Positions 25,801 to 39,193 of a stretch of DNA of 64,000 bases are shown in pieces; within the stretch, counting starts at the first letter, position 1; each line of letters opens with the position of its first letter. The stretch is from Phytoseiulus persimilis (taxonomy: Eukaryota; Arthropoda; Arachnida; Mesostigmata; Phytoseiidae): contig CM075102.1 in assembly GCA_037576195.1 (NCBI GenBank), positions 49,286,745 to 49,350,744 on the forward strand, written 5' to 3'. Under the pieces are notes generated by a model. It was not told the origin of the DNA. It searched no databases and saw only the letters and a program-made list of their open reading frames with translations. A program made the translations under genes and the position numbers.

Positions 25801-27442
25801 CCACCTAGCTGGCTGGCAGTCTGCTATTCTCTTTCTATTCACCTCCGGCAGCTTCTCCTTCAGGAGAGTAAGCCCCGCTGTTGCTAATGATCAGCTAATT
25901 GGGCTAGCTCGCTGGTTCGGTGCTTGCCGAGGGGCTCGCACGCTGGCCAGTTCGGAATCATCCACGCAGCTAACCAATGGCCAGTTGTCGCAGACAAGTT
26001 CACAACCGGACATCTCGAGTGAAAGAGGAGCTGCGCAAATCATCGGAAGCGATCGCATTCGTCGCCGTCTGCCTGGAGCTCTGAGGCATGATTCGCAGCG
26101 ATACGGCGGAGCTTTCGGCTGTTCGGGACGGATCGAGCGAATAAGAGATCCCACGAGGATGCGGATGATTTCCCACTTGTTCTCTGACTCTATCTGAGGT
26201 ACGGAGTCTGGCGCAAAGGGGTCGAATGCGGCATTCTTCCGCAAACAATGGTCACCTTGTGGCTGCGTTTCCAGAGGTCCCCAAGACGCCGCCCAACCTG
26301 CCGTCCTGAAATCAGGGCACCGCGAGTTGAGGAATTCCAATCCTCGGGGCCACTGTCCCAAAGAGGGAATCGATAGATTGAGGCAATACTTGGACCCTTC
26401 TATCCCTCTTCTTCCTCCTCCAGATGTAGTTTGGCATTATGCTGGCGCTCAGTCACTCAGATCCCAAAGTTTCCAAGCGAGGAGTTTGCCGCTTGTCCTC
26501 CGCGTCTGCGTAGTTGTCCATACTTCAAATCAAACTTGCTAGAGTGCTCGTTTTCTCAGGATCCAGACATCTGAATGGATCATTCCCGATGATTCGATCG
26601 CAATTCCGACCACGCGGGTTGCCCGAGCTTCCGTGCTCTCGCACCCCAATAGTTGTGGTATGAGACTTTTGCGCAGACTTAGAAGCTTCGTTGATTTTTA
26701 TGCAATCTCCCATAGGAGGAGAGGGGTTTTCGGGCTCGCGGGAATTCGGGCTCGAAGTAGAGACCTCGTGCAAACTCCAAATCCGAGCCCCTCTCGGCCC
26801 CAGTGACCATGACTGGGACGCGCAGTCAGCCTGACGGGGGACGCATCAAGTGGAAAGTGAGAGCTCTCGGTATCGATTCAAAAGATTCTGGGACGATTGG
26901 CTGGAAAACTTGAATAACTTAGAGTTCGGTTTCATGATGCAGATATCATCTATCAAGGAGGAACCCCCGAACGCGAGAGTGAATCGACATCGAGGCATCC
27001 ATGATCGTGCAGAATAACAGGACGAAACAGTAGCCCATTAGGAAACGGCTCTGAACGATCCTGATGTTTGGATGGGGGACAGGAAATATAGTAGGAGCTG
27101 AGAATATATACATTGAGGAGGGAAGCTACCATTAGAATCTACTCTCAGAACATCAGACAACTATGACATCATCGCACACGGGGGCAAGGCCGACGACGTC
27201 TTCATCATCAGCGATGGTGGCGGAAGGCGCAGCTGCAGCCTCGGTGGAGACGGCTGGGGATAGAAGAGGAGCTCTTGGATCAGTATCGGGGGCTGGGTAG
27301 GAAGATTTCCGAGGGGTATTTGAACTAACAACGAAAATGCATTTAAAGCAGTCACAAGCAGGAAGGCAGGACGCGATGACAACTTTACACTGCAAAGCAC
27401 TTTATTCGCACAACTGGATGTACTACAACATCCCCACACGCT

Positions 27443-27478
27443 TACACACACGCACGCACACGCACGCACGCACGCGCG
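27443..27478. repeat. (CACG/CACA)n microsatellite
   Basis: An alternating CA/CG tetranucleotide tract of about 36 bases. Confidence 0.95.
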
Positions 27479-29121
27479 TACGCATCCACACTCACGCTAG
27501 GAGGCTCGCTGGCCGCTAGCAGACACACTGCCAACTGAAGTCACCCTCGCATAGATAGACACACATGAAAGGTGCATTAAAATCCGACAGTCGGTCGGTT
27601 CGGGCGTCGGTACGCTTGCCAGCCAAGCGGAGCCAGTCCCAAGTAGCTCGCCCGTGAATATCGGCTAGTTGGACACAAGACAGAGAGAGTGCTTTTTCAA
27701 AGGCCGATTCCCCTCTGACGACGACCGTACCACTGCTTGCCGCCACGACCACTAAGAGCTAATGCGAAAACGGTGTCTCCAAGCCGGAACGGCATCTGCT
27801 TGCTGCGGAGACGGCGTTGCGCACATGCTTCCCCTTGCCGTTTCGCCTACGCACCTGGAACAGTGATTGCCGTCGCCGCTGCTGCGGCTACTCGGGAAGC
27901 GGATGCACTCTCGCGTTCACGATTATCGGCTCAGCGTTCTAGCTGCTGCGTCGGCTCAGACTTTGATGGCTGTCGAACCCGAGCTGTTTCGAGCGCGGGA
28001 CGTCGGATTTGCCCCCCGTTCGCACGCCGTAGTCTTCGATAGCCCGCTCCAGTTCCAAGGGAGCGAAACAGTAAAGATTCCGAATTAATTCCGCACATCA
28101 TCCCTTAAGCGATTTTCCTGTGCAAAAGACTGACTCTCCGCGGGAAGTTCTTCGCTCTGTATATCAGGTCTGAGTCGTTGTTTGAGAGCAGCGATGAGAA
28201 TCACTTCACAAGACGCTGCGTCTCACTTAGGGCTCGAGTCTTTCTTCGCCCCCGATTTTTCTTACGCTGTCCTCGCCTCTCATCTTGTCTGCTCTGCCTC
28301 CTCGTAATGGATTTCCGCTATTTATAGCTGAGAGCTAAAATCTCCTCCGGCTAGTGTACTGAACAAACCAAATGATTCGTTTAACGAGAAAGTCCCCATC
28401 ACGCTCCACCACCTGCGAGCTCTGGAGCGACTCATGCCCTGGAAGGACTCCGCAGCAGATCCTTCAAAACTATCAAGAACGTTGGTGTAGGGAATCTGCC
28501 CTCATTAAGAATGCTAATTGAAGGAAAATAATCTATCCGACGTCAGGAGCCGCCTGCTGTCACTCCGAAGCTTCTCTTAGCAGTCTGCCGCCCGAGCATT
28601 GCTACTGATATTGTGGCAAGGCGAACCCAAGGAGCCATCCCCGAGGAGAAATCAGGTCGGTCGAAAGCCTGCCTTCGTGGGTAGTTTACCCCGCATCGGA
28701 GAGCTTCCAGAGCCCTCAGAACAGTTTTCTTCATCGCTGTTCTTGTGCCGATCGGGGGCCTAGTTTGCGGTGACCAACAGCGGCTAACTTCTCTCAGCCG
28801 GTTGGCTGATTCGTTTTCCTCATCGATCGGCGCCATTCCAATACACAATGAGAAAATTGCCCGATTAGGAAACATCTCGGGAGCACGAGCGCCACGACGC
28901 AGCCTACTATCCAGAGGCAGTGATGGAGGGGAGCGCCGTGAGAAGGATCAAGATCCAGAGACGAGAGGAGGGGCGAGAGGGGACGCAAGGCCGATACGTG
29001 TGCCTCAGTCAGAGCAGTGACGAGCAGCCGCGACGTAGGAGGCATCAACAACAATAGTAACAACAAACAATTAATCAATATTGCGTCGATATTGCCGTTG
29101 CCTCCGTCCCCACGATGGAAT

Positions 29122-29157
29122 ACAGCTGCAGCAGCAGCGGCGGCAGCGTCAGCAGCA
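29122..29157. repeat. CAG/CGG trinucleotide tract
   Basis: Mixed AGC and GGC triplets. They would read as Ala or Ser runs but lie in no supported gene. Confidence 0.85.
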
Positions 29158-32100
29158 AAAGCTGTCTGGCTGGATGGCTGATGCTGATACCGCTTGCATT
29201 GCAGTATTGCAACCGCTACTGGTGTGAGTGCAAGGAAGGAGCCTGGCAGGCGGGCGAGCGGCGTGCGCACTAATATCCAGCCTGCTACATAGAATAGACA
29301 TCCTGCCTTATTATATCTACTGGTGTAGAGTATGAATGGCTTTCAATAGATGGATGCGTGAAGGCTTATTGCTGCTGCTACTGCTGCTGCTCGCCACCAC
29401 CACTGCCGCAGTCCAATATGACGACGAAGAAAGCCAATCGTTTTCGACCGAACCACAGCCTGATCAAGCGACTGAGCAACGAGCTACGCGGCACTCCGAG
29501 CAGCCTGAGTAGGAAAGTAGCCGACTGCGGCACTACACAACGAAACGCCCGCACGAGATCGAGCGTGAAACACAATGTCTCCAACTGTCGAACGAGCTTC
29601 TTTCAAATCGATCAAAAGTCTTCTAGCAACTAGCTGACGAGTCTCAGCCAACTTCGACGAGGCTGATGAAAGCCCGGGCAATCGATCCGAAAGAGGAAAC
29701 CGAAACTTAGAGGGAAATTCCTCATCAACCGCCTCTGAACTGAGCCTGGGTGCCGGCGCTGTGCGATCCGCTCGGTACGACCCTAGATATTTCCTCCGAT
29801 CGGGGAAAAAAACTTCGTTTGGCTTGATTCAAATCGAATTCGAAGCAAAACGAATAACGGCGAGAGGCAATCTTGTTTATTGGTGCCGCAGCGCCATCCG
29901 CAAACCCCAACAACAACGACAAGAACATCTACCTGCTTCTGCGGAGTCTGGTCGTCGTGACTAGGGGGAACAGTGTTTTCTCTTTCATTCTTCCTGCTCC
30001 TTCAAATCTACTCCGCTCCGTCTGTCGAATATGACATCGATTCGATCGATGACATCGTAACGAGGGAATGCGAAACTGCAAGCAGAATAGAGGCGCCGAG
30101 ATCGTTGTTGCGTCTGGATTCATAAGTTCTCGTTGTGAACCCCTAACAGCGAAACCGAAGGAGAGAGAAGCACATTCCGGTGCCGGAACATCATCTCAAT
30201 CGATGGAAACACAGTTCCGTTGGGGGAGCGTCTCAGACAGCTGGAGTATTCGACAAAGCGAAGTCCGGGCGGAAACGGCTCGAACTCAGGTGAGGTGTGT
30301 GACATGGCCGCGAAGGGTCTCGACGTGGGGAAGAGAAGCGGAATCAAGAAGCGGTTCTGCTCTTCGAAACGTTCCCCTGAAGACAACAGAAAGCACGATG
30401 GCGACAACGACCACAACGATATCATCGTAGCCGTCTTTGGAGCGGCTCGTTCTTGTCAACTATGCAGTGATGGTGTTGTTTCGTATTCTTTATTTGGTCT
30501 CACTCAGTCGTTCTCACTTCCTTACTCTCCCTCCATTTCTTCCCCTTGCCCTCCCTCCCACTTTATACCGCGCTCACTCACTTATTCGAGGAAAGAGTAG
30601 AGCGAATACACTCTCATTTGTACTCAAGCTCCTTCGCGCTTGCGTCCTGCCCGTCCGTGTTCGTTCATTCCACACCTTCAGATCTCCCTCTCTCTTCGCG
30701 CAAGTTCCTCTTGTGGTATAGCTCTCATGCTACACTTGCTCGGTCGCGTATCCCCTCCAACCCGGTTGTGATGATCATTCCACCGGGTCTACGACCATAC
30801 CACGAAATCTGCCGAGAGCAGGTGATTTCAGTGCGGTGCAGATTGTGTATTTGTCTCCAGCGGCCTCAGACGAAACGACACGAAAAAATGTCATCAGACT
30901 CTCTCTGAGTCGAAGCGAGCGGAGGGAGGGCGGACGAGCCGAAGGGAGAACTAATGAATGTTTCACGAAGTGAGATCTCCAAACTGGAGGAAGAAAGCAG
31001 TTCTGTTTCTTCGAAATTATTTCTGATGTCTCCGGGGAACGAGATTCCGGCAACGTCAGCCCCAAGCTCATTCAGACGTCATGTTTACGCAAACCCGCAG
31101 TGAGCCCGGCTCGTGAACATCGACCTGTAGCGATTCGGCTAGGAATCGAGCTCCGCAACGTTCGATGCGGGAAGATCTTGAGTGACAACTCCCGATTGGT
31201 TGACCGGCCTCGAATCAAGAGATGGTGGGTGATAAACCCAAGGCCGAAATCGTCTAGTTTTGAATTGAGAGCGGCAGATGAGCCCTACTCCTAGTGATCA
31301 CAGCTGATTCTCCTCACTGCCGATCTTCCTGCTCCCTAGAGCGGGGACCGAATCGAATTCCGATTGACTTTAGTGCCGAAGCCGATGCTTCATGGATCAT
31401 CGACGTGGAACCCACAACTTCACCCCTCCCGAGTCGGAGCGCGGCTTACCGAGCATCGTGCTTGTTCCGTGCTCTGCTCACTGTGGGAATATCAAACCAG
31501 AGCTGGCTCGAAGTGATGCCATGTGAGAGTGTGTGTTTGGATTGCAGCAGCGACGGGCTGCCATGAGTCTTCGGCTGGTGGGCTATTCAGACGATCCTGT
31601 CAGCCAGGTAGATCGCTCGCTCCGCAGTCAGCCAGCGCTTACAGCATACAGCCAGAGGCTCAGAGGATGGGTGATAGGTGGGTGGACTCACAGCTTCCCT
31701 TTTCCGAAGCAGGCAGTGCTCATGAGAGGGGCCTAGCATTGTCGAACCCACGAGTTCAAACCGACCAGCAGCTGAGTGAGGCTCCAACACACACAGACTC
31801 AGGCCGCGGCGCGTAGCGACACAATGAGAGGAATAAGGCACAACACACTTACGGCTTCAGATCGGGAATCGAATGTAGGGAATGAGAGTCGCTCGAATGC
31901 TGCGCTCCAGTACCTAGTGAATCCACCTCGTTTCCTTCATCGCATGCCCTGCGTGGATGTCAACCGCGAAGATGCGCGCCTTGCTCTGTCGGTGCAGATT
32001 GTTGATTAAAACTCGGTGCATCGGCGTTAAATTGAGGCCTGCTTCCCCGCACCCACAGCGCTTGCAAGAGTCATGTATTGCAGAGCGAGAAAGAGCGGTG

Positions 32101-32955
32101 CTTGGGCTGTGTGCTATCAATCGCAGTCGCGTGGCCTAAATGAACAGAGTGGACTTCGCAAGAGAGAACGCATCCAGCGAGAGCCTGCATGGTCGAAGAT
32201 AAATTCATTGAGGAGAGGAGGAAACATTTCCGCATTTTCATTTCGTTGCACCTCATCTCTGTGTCGACCGCCACCACCCTGTCGTACTTTGCAGTCCACT
32301 TCCATCGGAGAGGAGTCTGTTTTGCTCTAGATGCCGGCTGACCGCAAGAGGCTTCCGCAGATTGCCAAAAGAGGCTGGTCAGCCTTAGGTTCGGATAGCC
32401 CGAGAAACCCGACTTTGGCAACAGCCTGAAAGGATGCAAACCATCATCGACGTGAGAGCGCAAGCGGCTGACTGCGGAGCATCGAGCCGGTGTGATCCAA
32501 TAAATGAAGTGATTCATGACGCATGAACCTCTCAGATGATACTGGCGATGATGCTCTCCGATATGGACCAAACGAATTGACGAGAATATACGATGATATA
32601 CGTCAGGATGGTAGTAGAATATGTCATTGGAGACCTCTCCAAACTATGCTCGGAGGCTAGAATTGAAATGTTCGTTAAAGACGAACGGAGGCAGCAAACG
32701 AGAGGACGAAGACCATGTTTGAAGAACGTCAGCAACGCGCAGCGCACTGAAGCTTTTTCCTCGTTTTCCTTCTTCCACTTCTCCTCTGGAGACTCAAGAT
32801 GAGTTACAGAGACTCTGAGTGCTTGGGATTGCGGGAGAAAAACAGCGACTGAGTGAGCGGGCGGGCAAGCAACGGAGTGCGCGCGAGGGAGAGAGGAACA
32901 GCGAAGGATGGCCCAATTTACTTAAGTGGCTTCCTCGTCTGTCCCTCTGTCCGTA

Positions 32956-32974
32956 TGTCTGTCTGTCTGTCTGT
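32956..32974. repeat. (GTCT)n microsatellite
   Basis: About five perfect GTCT copies, the reverse complement of the CAGA tract at 22780-22802. Confidence 0.95.
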
Positions 32975-35900
32975 CGAATCGTCGGTCGGTTGGCTTCCCG
33001 CTCTGTCCGTCCGCTTGCCTTGCCACGTTGGTCTGTATGGCCCAAACTGAGCATTACCTTCGCGCAGCGATCGGAGGCAATAGCTAGTTCAATTCGACGC
33101 ATCACGGCTCCGGTAGCGCAAACAATGGGAACAATAGCGTCAGATGGGGCTGCACCGACTACCGTGTCGAGAGACTACTTCAGAATGATCCGCGCAAAAC
33201 GTCGGCGGAGGAGGAAACATGATGGGGCTGCAACTTGAAAGTTGGGTCACTCGCCGTATACGCCCGGATAGATGAACATCCGCTCCAGAGTGAGGTGTTA
33301 TCCATGAGTGTGCGTTGATCGGTGGATGGAGCGAAATTGAGACGATAACATTGTCTCTGGCGGAGACGGGTAGAGGAGAAATGAGGGAGAACACTCGTGT
33401 TGGTACAGTCGCGAGCGTAGTCGGATAACTTGGTTAATTGCTTCAATGGAAGACTACTTTTTGTAGCGTCTCCCTCTCCTGCTCCTCTGTCTCCCCTCTA
33501 AAAACCCCTCTGAATATGTCAGAGCCCCTCTTGATTTGACTGTTCAGGTTCAGGTCTGGCTGAACGTTTGCTGGGCTCACTCACCGAAGGACCGCCTTGC
33601 TCATTAACCGGCTGGATGGATTGTGAGCAGTCTCCTTCTTCCCCCCGCAACTCTGCCTTCCCGACATGGTATTCAGCAAGGGCAGCACAACATTGAACAG
33701 CAACGAAGCGATTATGGCGCCATGAACGAGATCGCAACAGGAAGGGTCTGGAGCGTAACCGGCTCGCCAGCACCGTTGATCACGCGCTGCTGTTTCCACG
33801 AAATCGAACGTGGATCCACGTCTGGTGCGACGGGGCGAGGCGCTAAACCACCAGGAGTTAGCGGATAAGGTGAGGTATGCAACCCGAAACGAGCGGCCGA
33901 AGTGGCGGCGGCAGTTGCCAAAGAGTCTGCGACAGAACCAACCCACGAACGAAAGCTGCTATTGCGGCAGCTGCCGCTACAAACAACTACGCTAACGAGC
34001 GGAACAAAAAGTGCTGCTCTTTTGCTATCTCTCTATTTCTCTTCCCATTTCTCTCTCGCTGGCCCGGATCCGAACTCAACGGTTCCCCTCAATCCCCTTC
34101 CCCACTTGTTCTTCTCCTGGCTCCCTCCTTGTTCCCCTCCAACTGCGGACCGATAACGAGCAACGAGTAGAAAAAGAACAAGAGAGGACGACGACGATAC
34201 AATGACTCGACTGCCTGAACGCCCGCCCAACGTTCGTCCACTCGCCCGCTGTTGCTGCTACAGCGGCTGCTGCTCAGTCCATGACTGGTTCGACGGAAAT
34301 AACAGCGACAAGTGCCAAAGATAATATATACAATGGGTGCAATCAGACACGCGGCGTCCGACTCCAAAGTCTGGAGAATTTCTCGCCACCGATGCGTTGG
34401 CAAGAGCGCGCACAGATGATCTACTCACGGAGTCGGCTCTGATTGCTGATGTTCCGATCCCAACGAACGACAAATTATTAAAACTGGGATATTTCCTGGG
34501 AGAAGATTTAATTAGGAGAATCCAAGAAACTTGAGAGACCATGAGGAAACTGGCGGAAACTCAATGAAAGGAGGAAAAAACGAATATGAGGCTCCCGAAG
34601 AGAATGACGAAGCGATGGAGAAAAAAAAGAAGAGGAAGAGGCTTTCGTTCTTGAAGCTTCGCAATTAATATGTTCATAATCAAACTTCTAATTAACGAAG
34701 AGGAAGAGAAACGGGGGAGAGGAAGCGGAGGGGGGCCGAGTGAGGAGATAAGCAAGCGAGAGAAAGAAGGGCGGCAGCGTCGACAGCGGCAGCAAAGATA
34801 AATAACGACCGAGTGAGTAGAAAGTTTGCAAATGAGTGAAAATCAACTTTGGGAGCTCGAACTCGCAACGTTGCTTTCAATAACAAATAGCTCCTCGATA
34901 GAGTTAGTGGTCCTCGTGAGCCTCTAACAGGAGACTCTCCTTCCCTTCAGCAACTATTTTTTCCGCTGCGCTCAGGGGAAACGGTGATTTTCTTTTCCTT
35001 CGCCTGTTCTGTCAGGGAAAGAACCCCTCATAATGAGCCCCAGCCTCGCGAAACAGGACCAGGGGACCGGCGACTTCCTCCTCGAAAGGGGAAACCGCGA
35101 GGACTTGGGGGGCATGGGCCGTTTAGGCCCTCTGGTCGACCTCGTGGGTTCGGGCCGAGCGGCTGCTCGTTGTGGGCCAACCGGGAACGTCCGCCATTCG
35201 AGATCGAAACGGGGCAGGAAGGGACGTTTGAAGTGACCGCCGAAATGAGGAACAAATGGCGACAATAGAAACGAACCGGCACCCGATGGAACGAGCGGAG
35301 GTTGAAAGGCGGGCGGCGAGCTGGAAAGCCAGGCGCAGCCATCAACCATACACAAACACTACGGCCTAATGAGCTCCCAATAGCGACTCACACAGGGTTT
35401 TTCCCGTTGGCGCTCAGTCGCATTTAGGCCTAATTGGCCGGCGTCTGTTCGTCGGAAGCAAATTGGACCCCGTTCCGCTCCCGATCCCCGTTCTCCTCTC
35501 CAAACGGGCCCTCTCCCTCGCGCCCCTCCCCTGTGCTCCCTCTGAGGAGCTCTTCGATATCCCGAGCAAACCTGTAAAAGCGCCCGTTTCATGCTGAGCC
35601 CACGTATCTGTGGTTCAGGTCCTACCCGACGTCAATCAGTCAGCCAGTCGGTGCGTTCGTCAGGAACGCACTCGGGTGGTTGCAGCTTGTTCCTTAATGA
35701 ACTCCGCGATCCGAGCCGGCTGCCAATGACATCGAGTGATTGCGGTTTACTTCGAAGAGCCGCTCCGCTCGGCAAGGGCTCGCTCCCCGGCTCAGGCTCC
35801 TGAAATGCGATGAGTTCCCCATCGGAGGAAGCATGCGCGCAGCTGATTTATGGTCGCCGTTTCCCTCTTTCTCCCCGGGAGCGTCGTGCGCTGGAGGAAC

Positions 35901-36179
35901 TCTTACAGTTTTCACCACTTGACAAGCGGAGGTCACAGGCTCCTGTAGCGCCTGTAGCGAGCAGAGCCTGTAGCGCGTGCATCGATTCGAATCGTGATTC
36001 CCAATGAGCATGTGTTTGCGAAACCATTGATTCCACCCGAGAGGGTTGGTGACATCGAGGAGAGGAGAAATTCTCTATCGCGAGATTGACATTTGACATT
36101 GTGATTGGTCGTTGCACACATGGCTCACAGTCGTGAACGCTGTTTTGTGTTATTTTTCGCTCCGTAGCCCTGGTCATAG

Positions 36180-36198
36180 CGGCGGCGGCGGCGGCGGC
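36180..36198. repeat. (GGC)n tract
   Basis: Six GGC triplets in non-coding DNA about 1.4 kb upstream of the LMO coding start. Confidence 0.9.
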
Positions 36199-37637
36199 AT
36201 TTGCAATATATCAGCCGGCTGGCCTTCGAACCAGCATCCACCGAGCAGCCAGTTAGCCAGCGGACGGACAAATGTACGTACGTACAAACGAACGAACCGC
36301 CTGACCGACGAACGAGCGTCGGACGGAGAGAAGCAATTCGTTCAATACGAACTCTTATTGCTTCGTCTGTTCGTCCGTCTGATCGGCCGAGAGAGGGCGC
36401 GGGGGAGTTCCGGGCTCGAGACCCACCGCAGACGCACGTACGGACGAACCGACCGATCCAATCGGATCGTCGTGCTAGCCGGCTCTCTTGTTCCTCTCTC
36501 GTTCGTTCTCTTGCCAGGCAACGGGAGTAGGAGCCGCCGACGAAGACGACGGCGAAAAAGAAAACGACGAGGAATCGACATCGATATGAAAGAGGAGAAC
36601 ACGAGGAGCGAGAAAAATAAACAGCGCTCCCTGGTGTGGATTCTGACAAAGTTCAGCGAGCAACCGGAATGTCTTAGACCCAGTTAGAGAGAAGTTGACC
36701 GGGAACTAAATTCCTGAAGTTTCTGTCGACAGTATGTCTGGAGCAGTATGTACCTATAGAGTTAATATTTTTTTGCAAGATCCGTTGCCCCGCGTTCGAA
36801 GAGTCGGCGACGGCGCAGTCAACAAGGAGCCGCGAAAACACTGACTGTAACACCATGCCGTGAAAAATGGAGCAAGATCCACTGCCTGCTCCGGAATCAG
36901 TCGATGCTTCCCTCAAACTCAGATTGCGACTCGGAGCGCTTGCTGTCATTAGGATGCGACGTTCTCCGAGTCGGATAGGCGACTCGAGAATTATTCACCG
37001 AAGAGAATACGCCGTCGATACGCGGCTATTCAGCTACCTATATCGAATCTTTTAGAGCGAGTCACCGACCTCTGAGTATCCAAGCTCATGAGTGAAGTTC
37101 CATCCCTCCGAAGTGGTTCATTTGAAATCCGCTGGGCGCTGAGCTCGCACCTGAATCAGAGCCAATAAAATAGTTGCGAATCCGTGGATACTGATGTTAC
37201 GCTTCCGCAACAGGGAAGCTCCGCGACCGGGCTGAGCGCCTGTTCTCAAAAACTGTCGCAGCACTCCCAATGACGCGCCTCCGATGCACTACGATGGACA
37301 CAGCCATTATATACGAGAGCCATTCTCAGATTAGATATTGGCTCTGTGTGCGAGCACAGCGAGCGGGGCAGGATGGTCGTATCCGTGCAACATGCAGGGG
37401 ATGGCCAGAATCACTGATTTGATATTTCGGTGAAACTCTACCCGAAGCCCCGCTCAACAAGCGAGGACGATGTCTTGATATTGCATTTTTTCCAGCTCCA
37501 GGTGGCTGAAGAACTGGGCTTCCTCTGGCCCGGCAACGCGGATCGAAACTTCTCAGCGAAGAAGAATACCCAACTAGGTCTTCGTTGTGAAATCGAGACA
37601 AAGGCTCAAGAACAAATTTCACAACCTGTTGGAGTCT

Positions 37638-39193
37638 ATGGAAGCCCGCGTGGAGCCGCGGAGTTTCCACGCGCTCACCGTCAGTCGCTGGACTAACTCC
37701 ACGATGAGCAACGGAGTTGTTGGAGCTTCGCAAGGTAGGATTTGCTTCCGTGTCGTGCGCAATCGGCCAATGCGAATTTGAGTCCAAGCAACCGGATGTT
37801 TCGGGCAAAAGTTGATACATCCATCGCGCTTCCAGGTGATGAGCTGCACTGCACCGGTTGTCAGAAACCAATCCGAGAAAGGCGAGTTTTCCATTCAGAA
37901 CTGTTTTCCGACTTCATTCCAACGTTCCTCGCAGCAACTCACAGCGCCTAGAATGGGAGTTCGCGATCGCGGGGTCGTGCTTCCAGAAAATTGGGATGCT
38001 AGCTGACCGCTTTTCAATTTCAGATATCTACTGAAAGCCCTAGAACAGTTTTGGCACGAAGACTGTTTGAAGTGCGCCTGCTGTGAATGCCGTCTAGGGG
38101 AAGTTGGAAGTACCTTATTTACAAAGAGTAATCTCATACTCTGCAAGCGTGACTATCTCCGGTACGCACTTTCTGATAACATTTTCTCCACCTGGACTGT
38201 TCTGATCTGATTTTGAGCCTGGACTCGTCTGAGGCGGTACAGCGCGATTCGCACAGGGCCAGATCACTAAGACTGCCCTCTCATCTTCTCTCAGGTTATT
38301 TGGCACGACGGGACTGTGTTGTGCCTGCGAAAAAGGCATTCCCGCCTTCGAGATGGTCATGCGAGCGAAAGAAAACGTTTACCACTTGGATTGTTTCGCG
38401 TGCCAACAGTGCAATCTGAGGTGAGTTTGTCGTTGGTAGCTGCTGTCGACGGTCGAAGCCTCCCTCTCCTCGAGATTTTACATTGTTCTACCGGGAGCCC
38501 CCCCCCCCCCCCTGTGATATGTTGGCTCACGACCAGACGTCTGGTGGACCAGTCGGTTGGTCGGTGGGCGGCGGTCAGCCGACTGCGAGCTCTCCGACTT
38601 CATCTGTGACATTATTAATTTCGGCGTGCACTCATTAGGACCTCGTTATGTTTGGAAATTCGGCAGAACACTCTTGTCGTTGCACTCCGAAAGGAAGCCC
38701 TCTTCCCCGAAACTAGTCTTTGTCACTATCCGTCCGTCCATCCACCAGCGCCCGGCTCGTTTGTGCGCGCGCTCGCTCGCTCGTTGGGTGGCTTGTGGGC
38801 TTCACAATACGCTGCAGAAATTGTCATTCTCATTAGAGCCACCGGTGATTGTTAAGAAACAGAGCTTGCGTTTCATTGTCGTAGCGAACACATAGCAGAG
38901 GCACACAGACTCAACACGCGCCTGGACCCTGAAGTCGCGGACGCATGCGCTATGACCCTTAATTAGAAAACTCAAGCTCGCCGCTCGAGTGACTCAATGT
39001 CGACACTAGGGGTTTTGCTAGAGGGGAAGTCGGGGGATTCTCGAGTTTCCGTTTTCTCGTTGAAAGATAAGAGCGTTTTCCATCCCGCAGGTTTTGCGTC
39101 GGTGATCGTTTTTTCCTGCATGAGAACCGCATCCTCTGCGAAACCGACTACGAAGCCGTTAGACGGAATTCCACCTCGAATTCGCCGAGGTAA
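37638..39193 (+). CDS. LMO: LIM-only transcriptional adaptor, LMO1/LMO3/Beadex type
   Basis: LMO proteins are nuclear adaptors made of two tandem LIM zinc-binding domains. They bind LDB/Chip and modulate LIM-homeodomain and bHLH complexes; Drosophila Beadex acts in wing and nervous system. The model has five exons: 37638-37734, 37836-37881, 38024-38161, 38295-38420 and 39091-39193, giving 169 aa (human LMO1 is 156). LIM1 spans about 38-95 ([38 protein letters not shown]). LIM2 spans about 102-160 ([48 protein letters not shown]). All eight metal ligands of each domain are present. The first ATG after an in-frame stop (TAG 37575) is 37638, with G at +4. Intron 2 has a GC donor: only AAAG|GCGAGT joins ER to YLLKAL in frame. 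The fourth intron holds a 15-base poly-C run. Alternative upstream first exons are possible. Confidence 0.93.
37882..38023 (+). other. GC-AG intron in the LMO gene
   Basis: The upstream exon must end in AG so that it can combine with the A that begins the next exon to encode the conserved Arg before YLLKAL. The base pair after it is GC, in the context AAAG|GCGAGT, which is the strong U1-matching consensus typical of GC donors. The acceptor is TTTTCAATTTCAG. A normal GT donor nearby (GA|GTTTTC at 37885) would break the frame. Confidence 0.85.
38498..38512. repeat. Poly-C run in LMO intron 4
   Basis: Fifteen consecutive C, inside the 670-bp last intron of the LMO gene. Confidence 0.95.

Larger units (their letters stand above)
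19032..37637. other. 18.6-kb gene-free region rich in simple repeats, upstream of the LMO gene
   Basis: No open frame here shows a protein family, convincing codon use or a chain of splice sites. The text is dominated by short purine/pyrimidine-rich, CTCGCTCG/GGCCAGCC-like and tetranucleotide runs mixed with AT-rich blocks holding TAATTA words. Such words are homeodomain-site-like but too common to be proof. Beadex/LMO genes in other arthropods have long, regulation-rich 5' regions and alternative distal promoters, so this stretch may hold enhancers or non-coding 5' exons of the gene at 37638. That is inference. Confidence 0.45.
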
